Below, piece by piece: positions 6,725-15,050 of a stretch of 64,000 nucleotides of DNA; the stretch's first letter is position 1; each line of letters starts with the position of its first letter. The stretch comes from Acidobacteriota bacterium (GTDB lineage Bacteria > Acidobacteriota > Holophagae > Acanthopleuribacterales > Acanthopleuribacteraceae). Position numbers and translations under genes: made by a program. The stretch spans positions 1 to 64,000 of the forward strand of contig JAGQSC010000025.1 of assembly GCA_020439745.1 (NCBI GenBank), in the 5' to 3' direction. The notes beneath the pieces are model-generated. The model saw only the letters and a program-made list of their open reading frames with translations. It had not been told where the DNA came from and did no database searches.

Positions 6725-8863
6725 TTAGGTTTCAGTTACTCGGCGGGTTTTGGCGGTGCGTTCGATGAGGGTTCTTACCTGTGGATGGGCGTCCAGCAAC
6801 CCTTCGAAGTGGCGTTTGCTGAGCGTAAGGAACAACGTCGGCAGACGGGTCCTAATCGAGGCGGAACGCACCGCGTCGTCCATCAGCGCCAGCTCCCCAA
6901 AAAACGCGCCGCTATCCAAGACCACCTCAGCGTCGTCGGTGCTCACTTCCACCTGACCATTGACGATGATGTAGAACTTGTCGCCGTAATCGCCCTTCTC
7001 GAACAGGGTTCGGTCCTTGGGGTAGTACTCCGATACCAACAGCTCAGCGATCTGCCGCAACGGTTCCAGGTCCAGTTCGGCAAACAGCGGGATCTGTTTC
7101 AGGCGGTGGGGTTCGCACTCGGCGCGGAAGCCGTCGTGACTCAAAGTGAAGCCCGTCTGCTTACGCCACAACTCGGCATACAGCCCGTCCTGGTCCACCA
7201 ACTCTTCGTGGGTGCCGCGCTGCACCAACCGTCCCCGGCTCAGCACCAAAATCAAATCGGCCTGTGTGACGGTATGCAGCCGGTGCGTAATCGAGATCAG
7301 CGTTCGATCCTCGGCGATCTTGCGGATGGTGTCCATGACCGCCTTTTCCTTGCCCGGATCCAAGGCTGACGTAGCCTCATCGAGAATGAGGACTGCGGGA
7401 TCCCGTAACAATGCCCGGGCGATGGCCACCCGTTGCCGTTGGCCGCCCGATAACTGTCCGCCGCGTTCGCCGACCCTAGTCTCAATGCCTTCCGGCATGG
7501 CCATGATCGATTGATGGATCTCCGCTTTCCTGGCCGCAGCCACGATCTCGTCGTCGCTGGCTTCCAGTCGACCCATGCGGATGTTGTCGCGCAACGACGT
7601 ACTAAACAGCACCGACTCCTGCGGCACCACGCTCACCTGGTCGCGCAACGATGCCTTGGCTGTGTCGCGAAGGTCCACACCGTCCCACAAAATGGCGCCG
7701 TGATGGGGATCATGGAACCGCAGCAAAAGTTTGAGCAACGTGCTTTTGCCCGATCCACTGGGTCCCACGATGGCCACCGATTGACCTGGCTTGATCTGAA
7801 ACGACAAGTCGTCTACGGCAGTCTTGCCGTCCCGGTAGCGGAACGTGACGTGATCGAATGTGAGTGACTGTTTCAGGCGCGGCAACGCAGGTTTCTCGGT
7901 GTCATCGAGATCCAAATGGTCGGTGGCCAGGAATTCCTGGACGCGCTTCATGGCGCCGACACCCTGGAACATGTCCGGGAGTACGGCCGATAGGTGGCTG
8001 ATGCCGCCCACCATGTTCTGTAACAAGGCCAGAAACGCGACCAGCGTACCTACTGTGAGTTCACCACGGATGACCAGGTACCCGCCAAGTGCCACAATCG
8101 CCACCTGCAACAGGGTGGCGCTCTGGCTGCCCAGCCGGTTGACCAGTGCGGCCAGCTTGTTGGCTCGTTGGGCTTTGGCATCCAAGGCATCGATCTCGGC
8201 TGCGAATTCCTTTTGTCGGAAGCGCCAGAGGTTGAAGGAATGGATCACGTTCAGCGTGCCCAGCGTCTCCTGGACAAATGCGCTCACCGTGCCGTCCTGG
8301 CCCTTGCGTTCGTAACTGGCTTTCTCCGCTTTGCGCGCGACCCGTTTCGGCGCGATGGCGCTCAGAACCATGCCCGACAGGGTAAGTAGGGCCAGACGCC
8401 AATCAATGACAAAGAGGAGGATGAGGCTGGCGATCACGTTGAACGCGCTGAAGATGAAGATGTAGAAGGCGTGGATGACCACTTTTTCAACCGCGGCGAG
8501 GTCGCCTGAGAATCGTGACAGTAGTTCCCCAGACTGGATGCGGTTCTCGGTCGGCAGGAAATGCAGGGTCCGGTACATGTCGATGCGGAGCCGGTTGACA
8601 GCTTTCATGCCTACCTTGGAAGCCTGGATGTCCTGCGCCACGGAAAACAGCGCTTGAACCAGCCACCAAATCACCAATACGGTGACGAGGTTTAGGAAGA
8701 AGCGGGCGTCCTGATTGGGGATGGCGCGGTCGAAGACTAATTGGAACGACATGGGAAGCGCCAGCCGGAAACTCATCTGCACGGCGATCGCGAAGAACAC
8801 GAACAGCACCGCAGGCCAATTGGGGCGCAACAGGGCGAATACGTTTTTGATGAGGTGTTTCAA
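6725..8863 (-). CDS. ABC transporter (permease-ATPase) with C-terminal cNMP-binding domain
   Basis: This 712-residue half-transporter is of the exporter (MsbA/lipid-drug) type. Residues 1-310 hold six membrane helices. The ATPase domain follows, with Walker A GPSGSGKSTLL, signature LSGGQRQRVAIARAL, Walker B VLILDEATSALD and the switch histidine in SITHRL. The last 125 residues form a cyclic-nucleotide-binding fold (IPLFAELDLEPLRQIAELL...FFGELALMDD...RTRLPTLFLTLSK). The fused sensor suggests export gated by a nucleotide or other ligand. The typical phosphate-binding RSA appears as VRSASI, so cNMP binding is plausible. The substrate is unknown. It stands alone between repeat clusters. Confidence 0.92.
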   Translation of the reverse strand: MKHLIKNVFALLRPNWPAVLFVFFAIAVQMSFRLALPMSFQLVFDRAIPNQDARFFLNLVTVLVIWWLVQALFSVAQDIQASKVGMKAVNRLRIDMYRTLHFLPTENRIQSGELLSRFSGDLAAVEKVVIHAFYIFIFSAFNVIASLILLFVIDWRLALLTLSGMVLSAIAPKRVARKAEKASYERKGQDGTVSAFVQETLGTLNVIHSFNLWRFRQKEFAAEIDALDAKAQRANKLAALVNRLGSQSATLLQVAIVALGGYLVIRGELTVGTLVAFLALLQNMVGGISHLSAVLPDMFQGVGAMKRVQEFLATDHLDLDDTEKPALPRLKQSLTFDHVTFRYRDGKTAVDDLSFQIKPGQSVAIVGPSGSGKSTLLKLLLRFHDPHHGAILWDGVDLRDTAKASLRDQVSVVPQESVLFSTSLRDNIRMGRLEASDDEIVAAARKAEIHQSIMAMPEGIETRVGERGGQLSGGQRQRVAIARALLRDPAVLILDEATSALDPGKEKAVMDTIRKIAEDRTLISITHRLHTVTQADLILVLSRGRLVQRGTHEELVDQDGLYAELWRKQTGFTLSHDGFRAECEPHRLKQIPLFAELDLEPLRQIAELLVSEYYPKDRTLFEKGDYGDKFYIIVNGQVEVSTDDAEVVLDSGAFFGELALMDDAVRSASIRTRLPTLFLTLSKRHFEGLLDAHPQVRTLIERTAKTRRVTET

Positions 8864-8943
8864 GTGACAGCCTGTAAGGAGATTCCAAGGGGCATTGTCA
8901 GGGGTCGTGCGTCAATAATCAAATGTTAATTGACGGATTGTGT

Positions 8944-9066
8944 GGGCCGAAGGCTTTGGCGTGCGCTTGCGACATGAGCGTAGCGAGTGAGCCAGCGCTG
9001 TGAGGAAATGCCCACTTCACCGGATACGATTGTCGAGCGACGCGACACGAAGTGAGCTTCGCGAAC
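8944..9066 (-). repeat. Dispersed repeat, family C, copy 2 (inverted)
   Basis: Here the family C unit appears on the opposite strand (GGCCGAAGGC ... GCGACATGAGCGTAGCGAGTG ... AAGTGAGCTTCGCGAA). It fills the gap between the ABC transporter gene and the next coding region. Confidence 0.8.
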
Positions 9067-9226
9067 CCAGCTTTCAGCTACCAGTTGCCGGCAGCCAGAG
9101 CGCCAGACACCATCACCATCAAAGCAAGATAGAATCAAACCCCAGATTACGACATGGTAAGGCAACTGTAGAACGACGACGACACACAAGGAACATGACC
9201 CATGTCTAAAGTGACGCCATTTTTTG

Positions 9227-9664
9227 ATGTTCAACGATCAACTGGAGGATGCGATTGCCTTCTACACCGCCACGTTTCCCGACTCCATGATCATCAAACA
9301 CGCACGCAGCGATAAGGGCGGCCCCATCACCTCCGCTGAATTCGTGGTGGGTGGTCAGACGTTTATGGGTTTTAACGGCGGGCCGTACTTCAGTTTTTCG
9401 CAAGGGTTTTCGCTGTTTGTCGACTGCGAGGACCAGGCGGAAGTGGACGCATACTGGGACAAGCTCATCCAGGCCGGTGCCGTCCCATCCCAGTGCGGCT
9501 GGATCACGGATCCCTTTGGCGTCACCTGGCAGATCGTGCCGCGACGGTTCATGGAATTGATCAACGACGACAATTCCAAGAAGGTGCAGGCCGTCATGGA
9601 CGCGATGATGACGATGGTCAAGCTGGACGTGGCAGCCCTTGAAAAGGCGTACCACCAAGTATGA
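9227..9664 (+). CDS. PhnB-like VOC family protein, N-terminus probably frameshifted
   Basis: The protein resembles PhnB/3-demethylubiquinone methyltransferase-like VOC proteins. It has paired beta-alpha-beta-beta-beta units, with MFNDQLEDAIAFYTATFPDS at the start and ITDPFGVTWQIVPRRF near the end of the second unit. The function is unknown. Family members begin with xxKITPFLMFN. Here MSKVTPFF is encoded from 9202, right after a plausible ribosome site, but one extra base after TTTTTT puts it out of frame with MFNDQ. Either the gene has a 1-nt insertion, a sequencing error exists, or translation starts at ATG 9227. See findings. Confidence 0.8.
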   Translation: MFNDQLEDAIAFYTATFPDSMIIKHARSDKGGPITSAEFVVGGQTFMGFNGGPYFSFSQGFSLFVDCEDQAEVDAYWDKLIQAGAVPSQCGWITDPFGVTWQIVPRRFMELINDDNSKKVQAVMDAMMTMVKLDVAALEKAYHQV

Positions 9665-9774
9665 CGATCGCCGCGTGATCTCGTTCGTCTGAGACCGCAG
9701 TTGGCGTGCATCTCAGTTTGCATCAGATGGATTAAGATGGTTTCCACGTCACCATCCGGGTACGGAGCCAACGA

Positions 9775-10755
9775 ATGATCTACGAGTCATATTCAAGTAT
9801 GCCATTCCGGCAGGTAGTAGAAAACATAGTCGATATATGGATCCTTGTGTTTAGTGTGTTTATCATCAGGCTTTTCATTTCCAGATACAGGAACAGGGCT
9901 GAGCCAGGAGAGCACGCCGGGCAATTAGGAGTTTCTGAAACCACTGACATCAACAACCCGGTTGGCACCATTGATGAACATCTGGACAAGTTGAATGCGT
10001 GGCGTCTTCCTGCGATTGCGCTGACGCCCACGTCTGAACGTGGTTCGAGCCGCATCGGTGGGTTGCCTTCACTCCCGGACGATGTGACGTGGCCGCATTG
10101 GAAAGGTGAGCCGTTGGCGTTTTTGTGCCAGTTGAACCTTGCTGAGATTCCGCAGGACTGCAACCGACAGGGTCTTCCCGCGTCAGGCATGCTTTACTTC
10201 TTTTATTGCCAGGAACAAGAGACCTGGGGATTTGACCCAAAAGACGAGGGCAGTTGGCAGGTGATCTACAGCGCCACGCCATCAGCCACGCCGCGTGCGG
10301 CACCACGTGGGCTGAAGGTGACTTATCCCGAAAAAGTGGTCAGTTTCGGTGCCGTACAGACCTATCCCGATTGGCAGGATGACCGGGTGGACGCGTTGAA
10401 TCTCAGCGACCACCAGATGGATCTGTATATGGACATGTGTAGTGGTGTTTTTGCCGAGAGCCCGGCCCATCATCTATTCGGGTACCCGTCCCCCGTGCAG
10501 GGAAATTATATGGACTTGCAATGCCAACTGGCGTCGAACGGATTGTATTTGGGTGGTCCCGAAGGCTATGAGAGCCCGCAGGCCAAGGCCCTTGAAGCGG
10601 GCCGTTCCGATTGGATCTTGCTGCTGCAGTGGGATACCGATGACGATGTGGAGATGATGTGGGGCGACGCCGGCATGCTCTACTTCTGGATCCGCAAACA
10701 AGACCTCGCGTCAGGTCGTTTCGACAAATGCTGGATGGTCCTCCAATGCGCGTGA
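9775..10755 (+). CDS. DUF1963 (YwqG-like) protein with N-terminal membrane anchor
   Basis: The 326-residue protein begins with one hydrophobic helix (about residues 14-32), then has a DUF1963/YwqG-type domain from about residue 85. Recognisable segments are SSRIGGLPSLPDDVTWP, PLAFLCQLNLAEIP, GMLYFFY, HHLFGYPSPVQG, and the closing LLLQWDTDD...WGDAGMLYFWIRKQDLASGRFD. The domain is widespread but has no established enzymatic role. The added membrane anchor is less usual for this family. It stands alone on the plus strand. Confidence 0.85.
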   Translation: MIYESYSSMPFRQVVENIVDIWILVFSVFIIRLFISRYRNRAEPGEHAGQLGVSETTDINNPVGTIDEHLDKLNAWRLPAIALTPTSERGSSRIGGLPSLPDDVTWPHWKGEPLAFLCQLNLAEIPQDCNRQGLPASGMLYFFYCQEQETWGFDPKDEGSWQVIYSATPSATPRAAPRGLKVTYPEKVVSFGAVQTYPDWQDDRVDALNLSDHQMDLYMDMCSGVFAESPAHHLFGYPSPVQGNYMDLQCQLASNGLYLGGPEGYESPQAKALEAGRSDWILLLQWDTDDDVEMMWGDAGMLYFWIRKQDLASGRFDKCWMVLQCA

Positions 10756-10835
10756 GCGCGTTGACATTGACTCATTTTGGCACTTGTGGGTGGGATGCCT
10801 GAATTTGAGGACATTGTTGATTTTTCTCGCCGGAG

Positions 10836-11150
10836 TCAAGGAGGCCGTTCTTGCGAGCGCTGTTCTTGTTGTATCTTGAGCTGTCGTAACTTCCAGATTT
10901 CATATCCCTCGAAGAATAGCCTTAGCGGTGGGTGTCCTACGGTTAGTAAAGCCAAAGCAATTACGTTGATGTATATGGGTAACCTGTTTTCTTGGAGCAT
11001 GTACAAAATCAGGAGGATCCAAATCAACGAGAAAAACCAATACATGACTTTGGCTTTGTAGAATTTTCGCCTAGTCACTGATGGGATTTTGTCTGACACA
11101 TCTGTCCCTTTCAACATGGTTCCACATAGCTTATGCGCATAGCGGCGCAC
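10836..11150 (-). CDS. Small membrane protein, function unknown
   Basis: This 104-residue ORF has two membrane helices (about VMYWFFSLIWILLILYML and YINVIALALLTVG) and a charged, glutamine-rich C-terminal tail (LRQLKIQQEQRSQERPP). That suggests an N-in, C-in topology with a cytoplasmic tail. I recognise no family. The first ATG lacks a clear ribosome site, and the ATG at 11117 is an alternative. It is convergent with the DUF1963 gene and divergent from the phosphatase gene. Confidence 0.5.
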   Translation of the reverse strand: MRRYAHKLCGTMLKGTDVSDKIPSVTRRKFYKAKVMYWFFSLIWILLILYMLQENRLPIYINVIALALLTVGHPPLRLFFEGYEIWKLRQLKIQQEQRSQERPP

Positions 11151-11211
11151 TCAAAATCGACAGGCGTCCTGTTATTGATTTACGTACGCAACACGGATTT
11201 GTGAGAAAGTT

Positions 11212-11865
11212 GTGTGTGAAAATTTGGTTGGAGCTTGGACGTTGAGTGGCGTGAATTCGAGTGTGGCGTTGGAAATTCGAGATGGTGAATTACGCCAGGA
11301 TCGGGCCGCGTGGTTCCCTACCCAACGGGGATGGGTAGCAGTTGTGGCTGATGGTGCTGGCGGAACAGGGGAAGGTGGTCGTTGTGCCGACCTTGTTGTT
11401 TCTGCCGCACGAGACTTGGCTGACGGAAAGTACACTTCCGTGTTGGAAGCGTTTTCAGCGATGGAAGATGCAGCGTTTCAAATGGGTTCGCTAACCACGG
11501 CGATCATTGTCAAACTGGAAGGCCGAAGTATCTCCGGTGCCAGCGTTGGGGACTCCGTTGCCTGGGTGATACGCGGCGATTTAGTCGACGATCTGACACA
11601 GAATCAGAAGCGGAAGCCGCTCGTTGGGGATGGCTCTCGTCCTGTTGAGTTTCATAGGTCACACTTAAATGGTCGGTTAATGTTGGCGACGGATGGGCTT
11701 GTGAACTACTCAGCTTCTAAGGAGATTGCCGCAGCCTGTTGGGTGGGCGATGTGTCGGAAGCTGCGTCGACTGTGGTGGAATTGCCGCGACTGCCAAGTG
11801 ACACCTTCCCGGACGATGTTGCCGTCATCGTAGTGGATCAAATCGATCGAAATAGTGGCGACTAG
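11212..11865 (+). CDS. PP2C-like protein phosphatase
   Basis: PP2C-type enzymes are metal-dependent Ser/Thr phosphatases. This 217-residue protein is small for the family but keeps the metal-binding motifs: VADGAGGTGEGG (residues 45-56), SGASVGDSVAW in mid-protein, MLATDGL and the terminal FPDDVAVIVV. The N-terminal strand carries QDRAAWFP where RxxNED is typical, so the first metal-site contact is altered. I took the GTG at 11212 as start. It could counter the Ser/Thr kinases encoded elsewhere in the window, but nothing local links them. Confidence 0.8.
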   Translation: MCENLVGAWTLSGVNSSVALEIRDGELRQDRAAWFPTQRGWVAVVADGAGGTGEGGRCADLVVSAARDLADGKYTSVLEAFSAMEDAAFQMGSLTTAIIVKLEGRSISGASVGDSVAWVIRGDLVDDLTQNQKRKPLVGDGSRPVEFHRSHLNGRLMLATDGLVNYSASKEIAAACWVGDVSEAASTVVELPRLPSDTFPDDVAVIVVDQIDRNSGD

Positions 11866-11971
11866 GTTCGTTCAAGACACTGAAAAATTTTCATGGTTCT
11901 TCCTTTTGTTTGCTGGGTTTTGTTGCGAGAGAACCTCAATCATCTAGGACCCACAGGTTAACCTTTGTCAC

Positions 11972-12018
11972 TTGACAAACTTGGATTTGAGTCTATACTG
12001 AACCACATGGTTCAGTAT
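11972..12018 (+). promoter_or_regulatory. Promoter and ArsR-type operator covering the start codon
   Basis: A good sigma70-like promoter, TTGACA (11972-11977), 16-bp spacer, TATACT (11994-11999), leads directly into the gene. A perfect palindrome with 11-bp arms and a 2-bp centre (ATACTGAACCA-CA-TGGTTCAGTAT, 11995-12018) overlaps the -10 box and contains the ATG at 12007. With transcription expected to begin about 12005-12007, the mRNA should be leaderless. The palindrome is the obvious autorepressor site for the ArsR-type protein. Confidence 0.88.
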
Positions 12019-12354
12019 CAGTCGATTCAACTGGATGGCGCGTTCACGGCGCTGTCCGATGCGACACGCCGGGGCATTCTCGCTTGGCTAGGGCGGGCCG
12101 ATGCTTCGATCACCGAATTGGCCGCCAAGTTCCAAATGACCCTTACTGGGATGAAGAAGCATATCGGGATCCTGGAGCGCTCGGGGCTGGTGTCCACGGA
12201 GAAGGTGGGCCGCGTGCGGACCTGCACGCTGGGTCCGCGCCGGCTGGAAGAGGCGGCTGCTTGGATTGAGGATTACCGGCAACTTTGGCAGGCGCGATTC
12301 GACGAACTAGACCAGATTGTTGCGGAACTGAATCAAGACTCATCCCGGGAATAA
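12007..12354 (+). CDS. ArsR-family transcriptional regulator, leaderless
   Basis: This winged-helix regulator of about 115 residues is of the ArsR type that accompanies AHSA1/SRPBCC proteins. FTALSDATRRGILAWLGR leads into the recognition helix segment MTLTGMKKHIGILERSGLV and the wing VGRVRTCTLGP. No metal-binding cysteine pair is visible, so it probably senses something other than metal. The ATG at 12007 is preferred over the upstream TTG because it sits at the expected transcription start, inside the operator palindrome. The SRPBCC gene follows 17 nt downstream. Confidence 0.9.
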   Translation: MVQYQSIQLDGAFTALSDATRRGILAWLGRADASITELAAKFQMTLTGMKKHIGILERSGLVSTEKVGRVRTCTLGPRRLEEAAAWIEDYRQLWQARFDELDQIVAELNQDSSRE

Positions 12355-12371
12355 AGAAAGTGAGACCCTTT

Positions 12372-12848
12372 ATGAAGAACCCCACGACCATCGAACGAAC
12401 GTCTGAACTTGAACTAGTCATAACGCGCACCTTTAACGGTCCAGCGCGGACCGTGTTCGAGGCCTGGACCAAGCCCGAGTTGATCCAACGCTGGTGGACG
12501 CCGAAATCGTTTGGCATCACCTTTGTTTCCTGCGAGGCCGATGTGCGTACGGGGGGTTCGTACCGCTTTGTGTTCAGTCACCCATCCTTTGATCAGCCGA
12601 TGGCGTTCTTCGGCAAGTACCTGGAAGTGACGCCTTACTCGCGCATTGTGTGGACCAATGAGGAGAGCGATGAGGGCGCAATCAGCACCCTGACCCTAGA
12701 GGAAAAGGACAACCAGACATTGCTTGGCCTGCACGAACGCTATCCCTCCAAGGAAGCTTTGGATGAAGCCATTGCGTCCGGTAGCTCAAGCGGTGCACCT
12801 GCACAGTTTGAACAGTTAGACGAGGTGCTTGCTGCACTGGTGGGTTGA
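12372..12848 (+). CDS. SRPBCC (AHSA1-type) protein, partner of ArsR
   Basis: The 158-residue protein has the START-like fold signature of the AHSA1 family: LELVITRTFNGPARTVFEAWTKPELIQRWWTP, then GGSYRFVF, FFGKYLEVTPYSRIVWTNE and a C-terminal helix (APAQFEQLDEVLAALV). Members bind hydrophobic ligands or act in unknown reactions and are often encoded with an ArsR repressor, as here. I used the ATG at 12372; the in-frame extension upstream overlaps arsR. A second ArsR/SRPBCC module lies at 14415-15382 in the opposite gene order. Confidence 0.9.
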   Translation: MKNPTTIERTSELELVITRTFNGPARTVFEAWTKPELIQRWWTPKSFGITFVSCEADVRTGGSYRFVFSHPSFDQPMAFFGKYLEVTPYSRIVWTNEESDEGAISTLTLEEKDNQTLLGLHERYPSKEALDEAIASGSSSGAPAQFEQLDEVLAALVG

Positions 12849-12965
12849 GGAGAAGATTGAATGCACGAGTGATGACACGCAGCCAATGTGAGTCCGGCTT
12901 CCAGCCGGAGATGTTTGGTTCCTGAAACACCTCAGCCAGGATGGCTGACTCACACCGGTAGGATC

Positions 12966-13051
12966 ACCCCTGCCGGGGTTCGGGATATGTTTTTTATGGG
13001 TCACCTGGGGTTGAAACCCCAGGCTAAATACACGTCACCCCTTCGGGGTCT
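12966..13051 (+). repeat. Dispersed hairpin repeat, family B, copy 2
   Basis: This is the same three-hairpin unit as 4316-4404 (ACCCCTGCCGGGGTTCGGG, ACCTGGGGTTGAAACCCCAGG, CACCCCTTCGGGGT). It lies in the 320-bp gap after the SRPBCC gene, which otherwise holds a TCCGGCTTCCAGCCGGA hairpin near 12895 that recurs near 6450 as a diverged form. Confidence 0.85.
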
Positions 13052-13171
13052 AGAAATAGATGTCCGAGGACGATGGAAAAAAATTCACGAATTACTATTT
13101 GCGTGAGGGTTCCGAGGAGTTTTTAGAAGTTATAGTTGGTAGTGGTGCATAACGATGAAAAGGAGGGAGCT

Positions 13172-13963
13172 TTGCAGGTTAAGTTGGAAACTTGCCAGCA
13201 TCGAACGAAAGTCTATCTTTTTCTGGGTGTGATCTTGGCTCTACTTGGGTGTAACAAAGGTTACGTCGTCACAAAAAGGGGCGTAACCTGGGAGATTTGG
13301 AGCACTCGAAGTGGGACTGAAATCATAAATATTGAAGCCGCCGATCCAAGTTCGTTTGAAGTCCTAACATGGGAAGTTTCTGAAAGTGTTTATAACTTTG
13401 CGCGTGACAAAGGCCATGTCTACTATCGGGGCGAAGTGATATTGGGCGCGGACCCGAGCTCATTTCGTCCGCATAAACGTAATTATTTCGTTGATTCAAA
13501 GCGCGTGTTTCTCAAGCAGTGGAATGATTTTCATGAGCTGATTGGCTGTTCACCGCAGACGATGAGGATTATTGATGATTTCTGGATAGTGGATGAAAAA
13601 TATGTTTATTTTGCCGGCCATCGATTAGAGCCGACGGACATCCGAAGTTTCTTTGTGTATCCGGACTCCGGATGGGCATGTGATGACATTGATTGTTACT
13701 ACGAAAATGTAAAAGTGACCGTGGACCGTGAATCGTTTGAGTCTCTACCCGATGCTCGCAGCGTGATGGCAAAAGACAGGAACAATGTGTACTGGTGTGG
13801 ATGGGTGGTTGAAGGTTGCGATCACGATTCCTTCCAGGCGATCGATAATTGGTCAGGAAAAGACAAGAATAACCATTTCCGCTTTCGCTCGACTTGGGCG
13901 AATCGATCAGAAGCAGGTTCATTGGAGGTTGAGATCACACCCTTGGATTCGATTTCTCAATGA
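13172..13963 (+). CDS. DKNYY-type lipoprotein
   Basis: A secreted lipoprotein of about 263 residues. The N-terminus has a hydrophobic signal with the lipobox LALLGC. The body consists of short repeats of the DKNYY family (DKGHVYYRG, DSKRVFLK, DEKYVYFAG, DKNNVYWCG), each followed by a D-x-x-SF pattern (DPSSFEV, DPSSFRP, DIRSFFV). The repeats probably build a beta-rich extracytoplasmic domain, and the role is unknown. I favour the TTG at 13172 because AAGGAGG ends 5 nt before it. An upstream in-frame start would lengthen the signal peptide unnaturally. Confidence 0.75.
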   Translation: MQVKLETCQHRTKVYLFLGVILALLGCNKGYVVTKRGVTWEIWSTRSGTEIINIEAADPSSFEVLTWEVSESVYNFARDKGHVYYRGEVILGADPSSFRPHKRNYFVDSKRVFLKQWNDFHELIGCSPQTMRIIDDFWIVDEKYVYFAGHRLEPTDIRSFFVYPDSGWACDDIDCYYENVKVTVDRESFESLPDARSVMAKDRNNVYWCGWVVEGCDHDSFQAIDNWSGKDKNNHFRFRSTWANRSEAGSLEVEITPLDSISQ

Positions 13964-14020
13964 GTCCTTGTGTCGAGGGCCGGTTTGTAATGGATGGACG
14001 TTTGGTTTAAGAGTCAGACA

Positions 14021-14105
14021 TCACCCCTGCCGGGGTTCGGGTGTTTCATTTTTGGGTTACCTGGGGTTGAAACCCCAGGCTAAGTAGAAATCACCCCTTT
14101 GGGGT
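14021..14105 (+). repeat. Dispersed hairpin repeat, family B, copy 3
   Basis: A further copy of the three-hairpin unit, directly followed by a family C copy. The B-C pairing recurs at 23989-24210, so the two units can travel or be retained together. Confidence 0.85.
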
Positions 14106-14115
14106 GGGAACTGGG

Positions 14116-14237
14116 TTCGCGAAGCTCACTGCGTGTCGCGTCGCTCTGCGAGCCTAAATGTTTAGCGGGTATTGCTTCACAGCGCTGGCTCACGCGCTTC
14201 GCTCATGTCGCAGGCGCCCGCCACAGGCTTTTGGCCG
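14116..14237 (+). repeat. Dispersed repeat, family C, copy 3
   Basis: The family C unit (TTCGCGAAGCTCACTGCGTG ... GGCTCACGCGCTTCGCTCATG ... GGCTTTTGGCCG) is followed by a short TAATCTGTGGAATCTGCGTC module at about 14281 that is related to the first part of family A. Confidence 0.8.
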
Positions 14238-14349
14238 TCCCCAAATAGCGCGAACTAGACTCAATCGTTTTCTGTCTCCTAATCTGTGGAATCTGCGTCA
14301 TCGGTGGTTACTTCATCTTCCTCGCGTCGGAAACATGATCAAAAATGGG

Positions 14350-14378
14350 TTGCGCCTGTTTTAGCCAGGAATTATATT
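14350..14378 (+). promoter_or_regulatory. Putative sigma70-like promoter of the second SRPBCC-ArsR module
   Basis: TTGCGC (14350-14355) is separated by exactly 17 bp from TATATT (14373-14378). The gene starts 36 bp later with ACAGGAGG ahead of its ATG, giving a leader of about 30 nt. Confidence 0.6.
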
Positions 14379-14414
14379 AGTGAAAACTTAAATGTGTGGT
14401 GACAGGAGGACGGT

Positions 14415-15050
14415 ATGGATTTTAGTAAGGCGTTTGGCGCGAGTTTTCGTGAAGTGGTGGATGGTGAACGGGAAGGAATGCCCACCCATATTGTGCGTAT
14501 GAGCCGCACCTATCCCACCAACCCATCGGATCTTTGGAGCGCGCTCACGGAGAAGGACCGCATAAAGCGTTGGTTTGCCGTAGTGAACGGCGACTTTAAG
14601 CTGGGTGGCAGGTTCTCAATTGAGGGCAACGCCGAGGGATCCATTACCGTTTGCGATCCGCCACATGCACTCCGCGTCACCTGGGAATACGGTGGTAGCA
14701 CCAGTTGGGTGGCCGTTCACTTGAAGGCCGACAATCAGGGCACGCTGCTCACCCTGGAACACGAGAACCCCACCGACGAAGCCAGCGAAGCCCATTGGGT
14801 TAAGTACGGGCCAGGAGCGACTGGGCTCGGTTGGGAACTGGCGCTGATGGGGTTGGAGATGCACTTCTTGTATCCGGACGAGGAGATTTGCGAGGCCGGA
14901 ATGGCTTGGGCCGGCGGTGAAGAAGCCAAAGCCGTGATGATCCAGTGGGCAAATGCCTGGGGTGAGGCCCATATCAAGTCGGGCGCGCCCGCGGAAGCTG
15001 CCCACCAAACGACGCAGCGAATCGTCGCGTTCTACACCGGTGGAAGTTGA
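14415..15050 (+). CDS. SRPBCC (AHSA1-type) protein
   Basis: The 211-residue protein carries AHSA1-type motifs (RMSRTYPTNPSDLWSALTEKDRIKRWF, GGRFSIEGNAEGSI, HALRVTWEYGG) and a longer C-terminal part with LGWELALMGLEMHF. ACAGGAGG sits 5 nt before the ATG. Its stop codon overlaps the ATG of the following ArsR gene (TGATG), so the two are co-translated. The order, SRPBCC first, is the reverse of the module at 12007-12848. Confidence 0.9.
   Translation: MDFSKAFGASFREVVDGEREGMPTHIVRMSRTYPTNPSDLWSALTEKDRIKRWFAVVNGDFKLGGRFSIEGNAEGSITVCDPPHALRVTWEYGGSTSWVAVHLKADNQGTLLTLEHENPTDEASEAHWVKYGPGATGLGWELALMGLEMHFLYPDEEICEAGMAWAGGEEAKAVMIQWANAWGEAHIKSGAPAEAAHQTTQRIVAFYTGGS

Noticed and set aside
6785-8315. 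Several plus-strand frames of 118-194 codons opposite the ABC transporter
   Set aside because: They are antisense to a complete, motif-verified ABC transporter gene and lack any supporting features.
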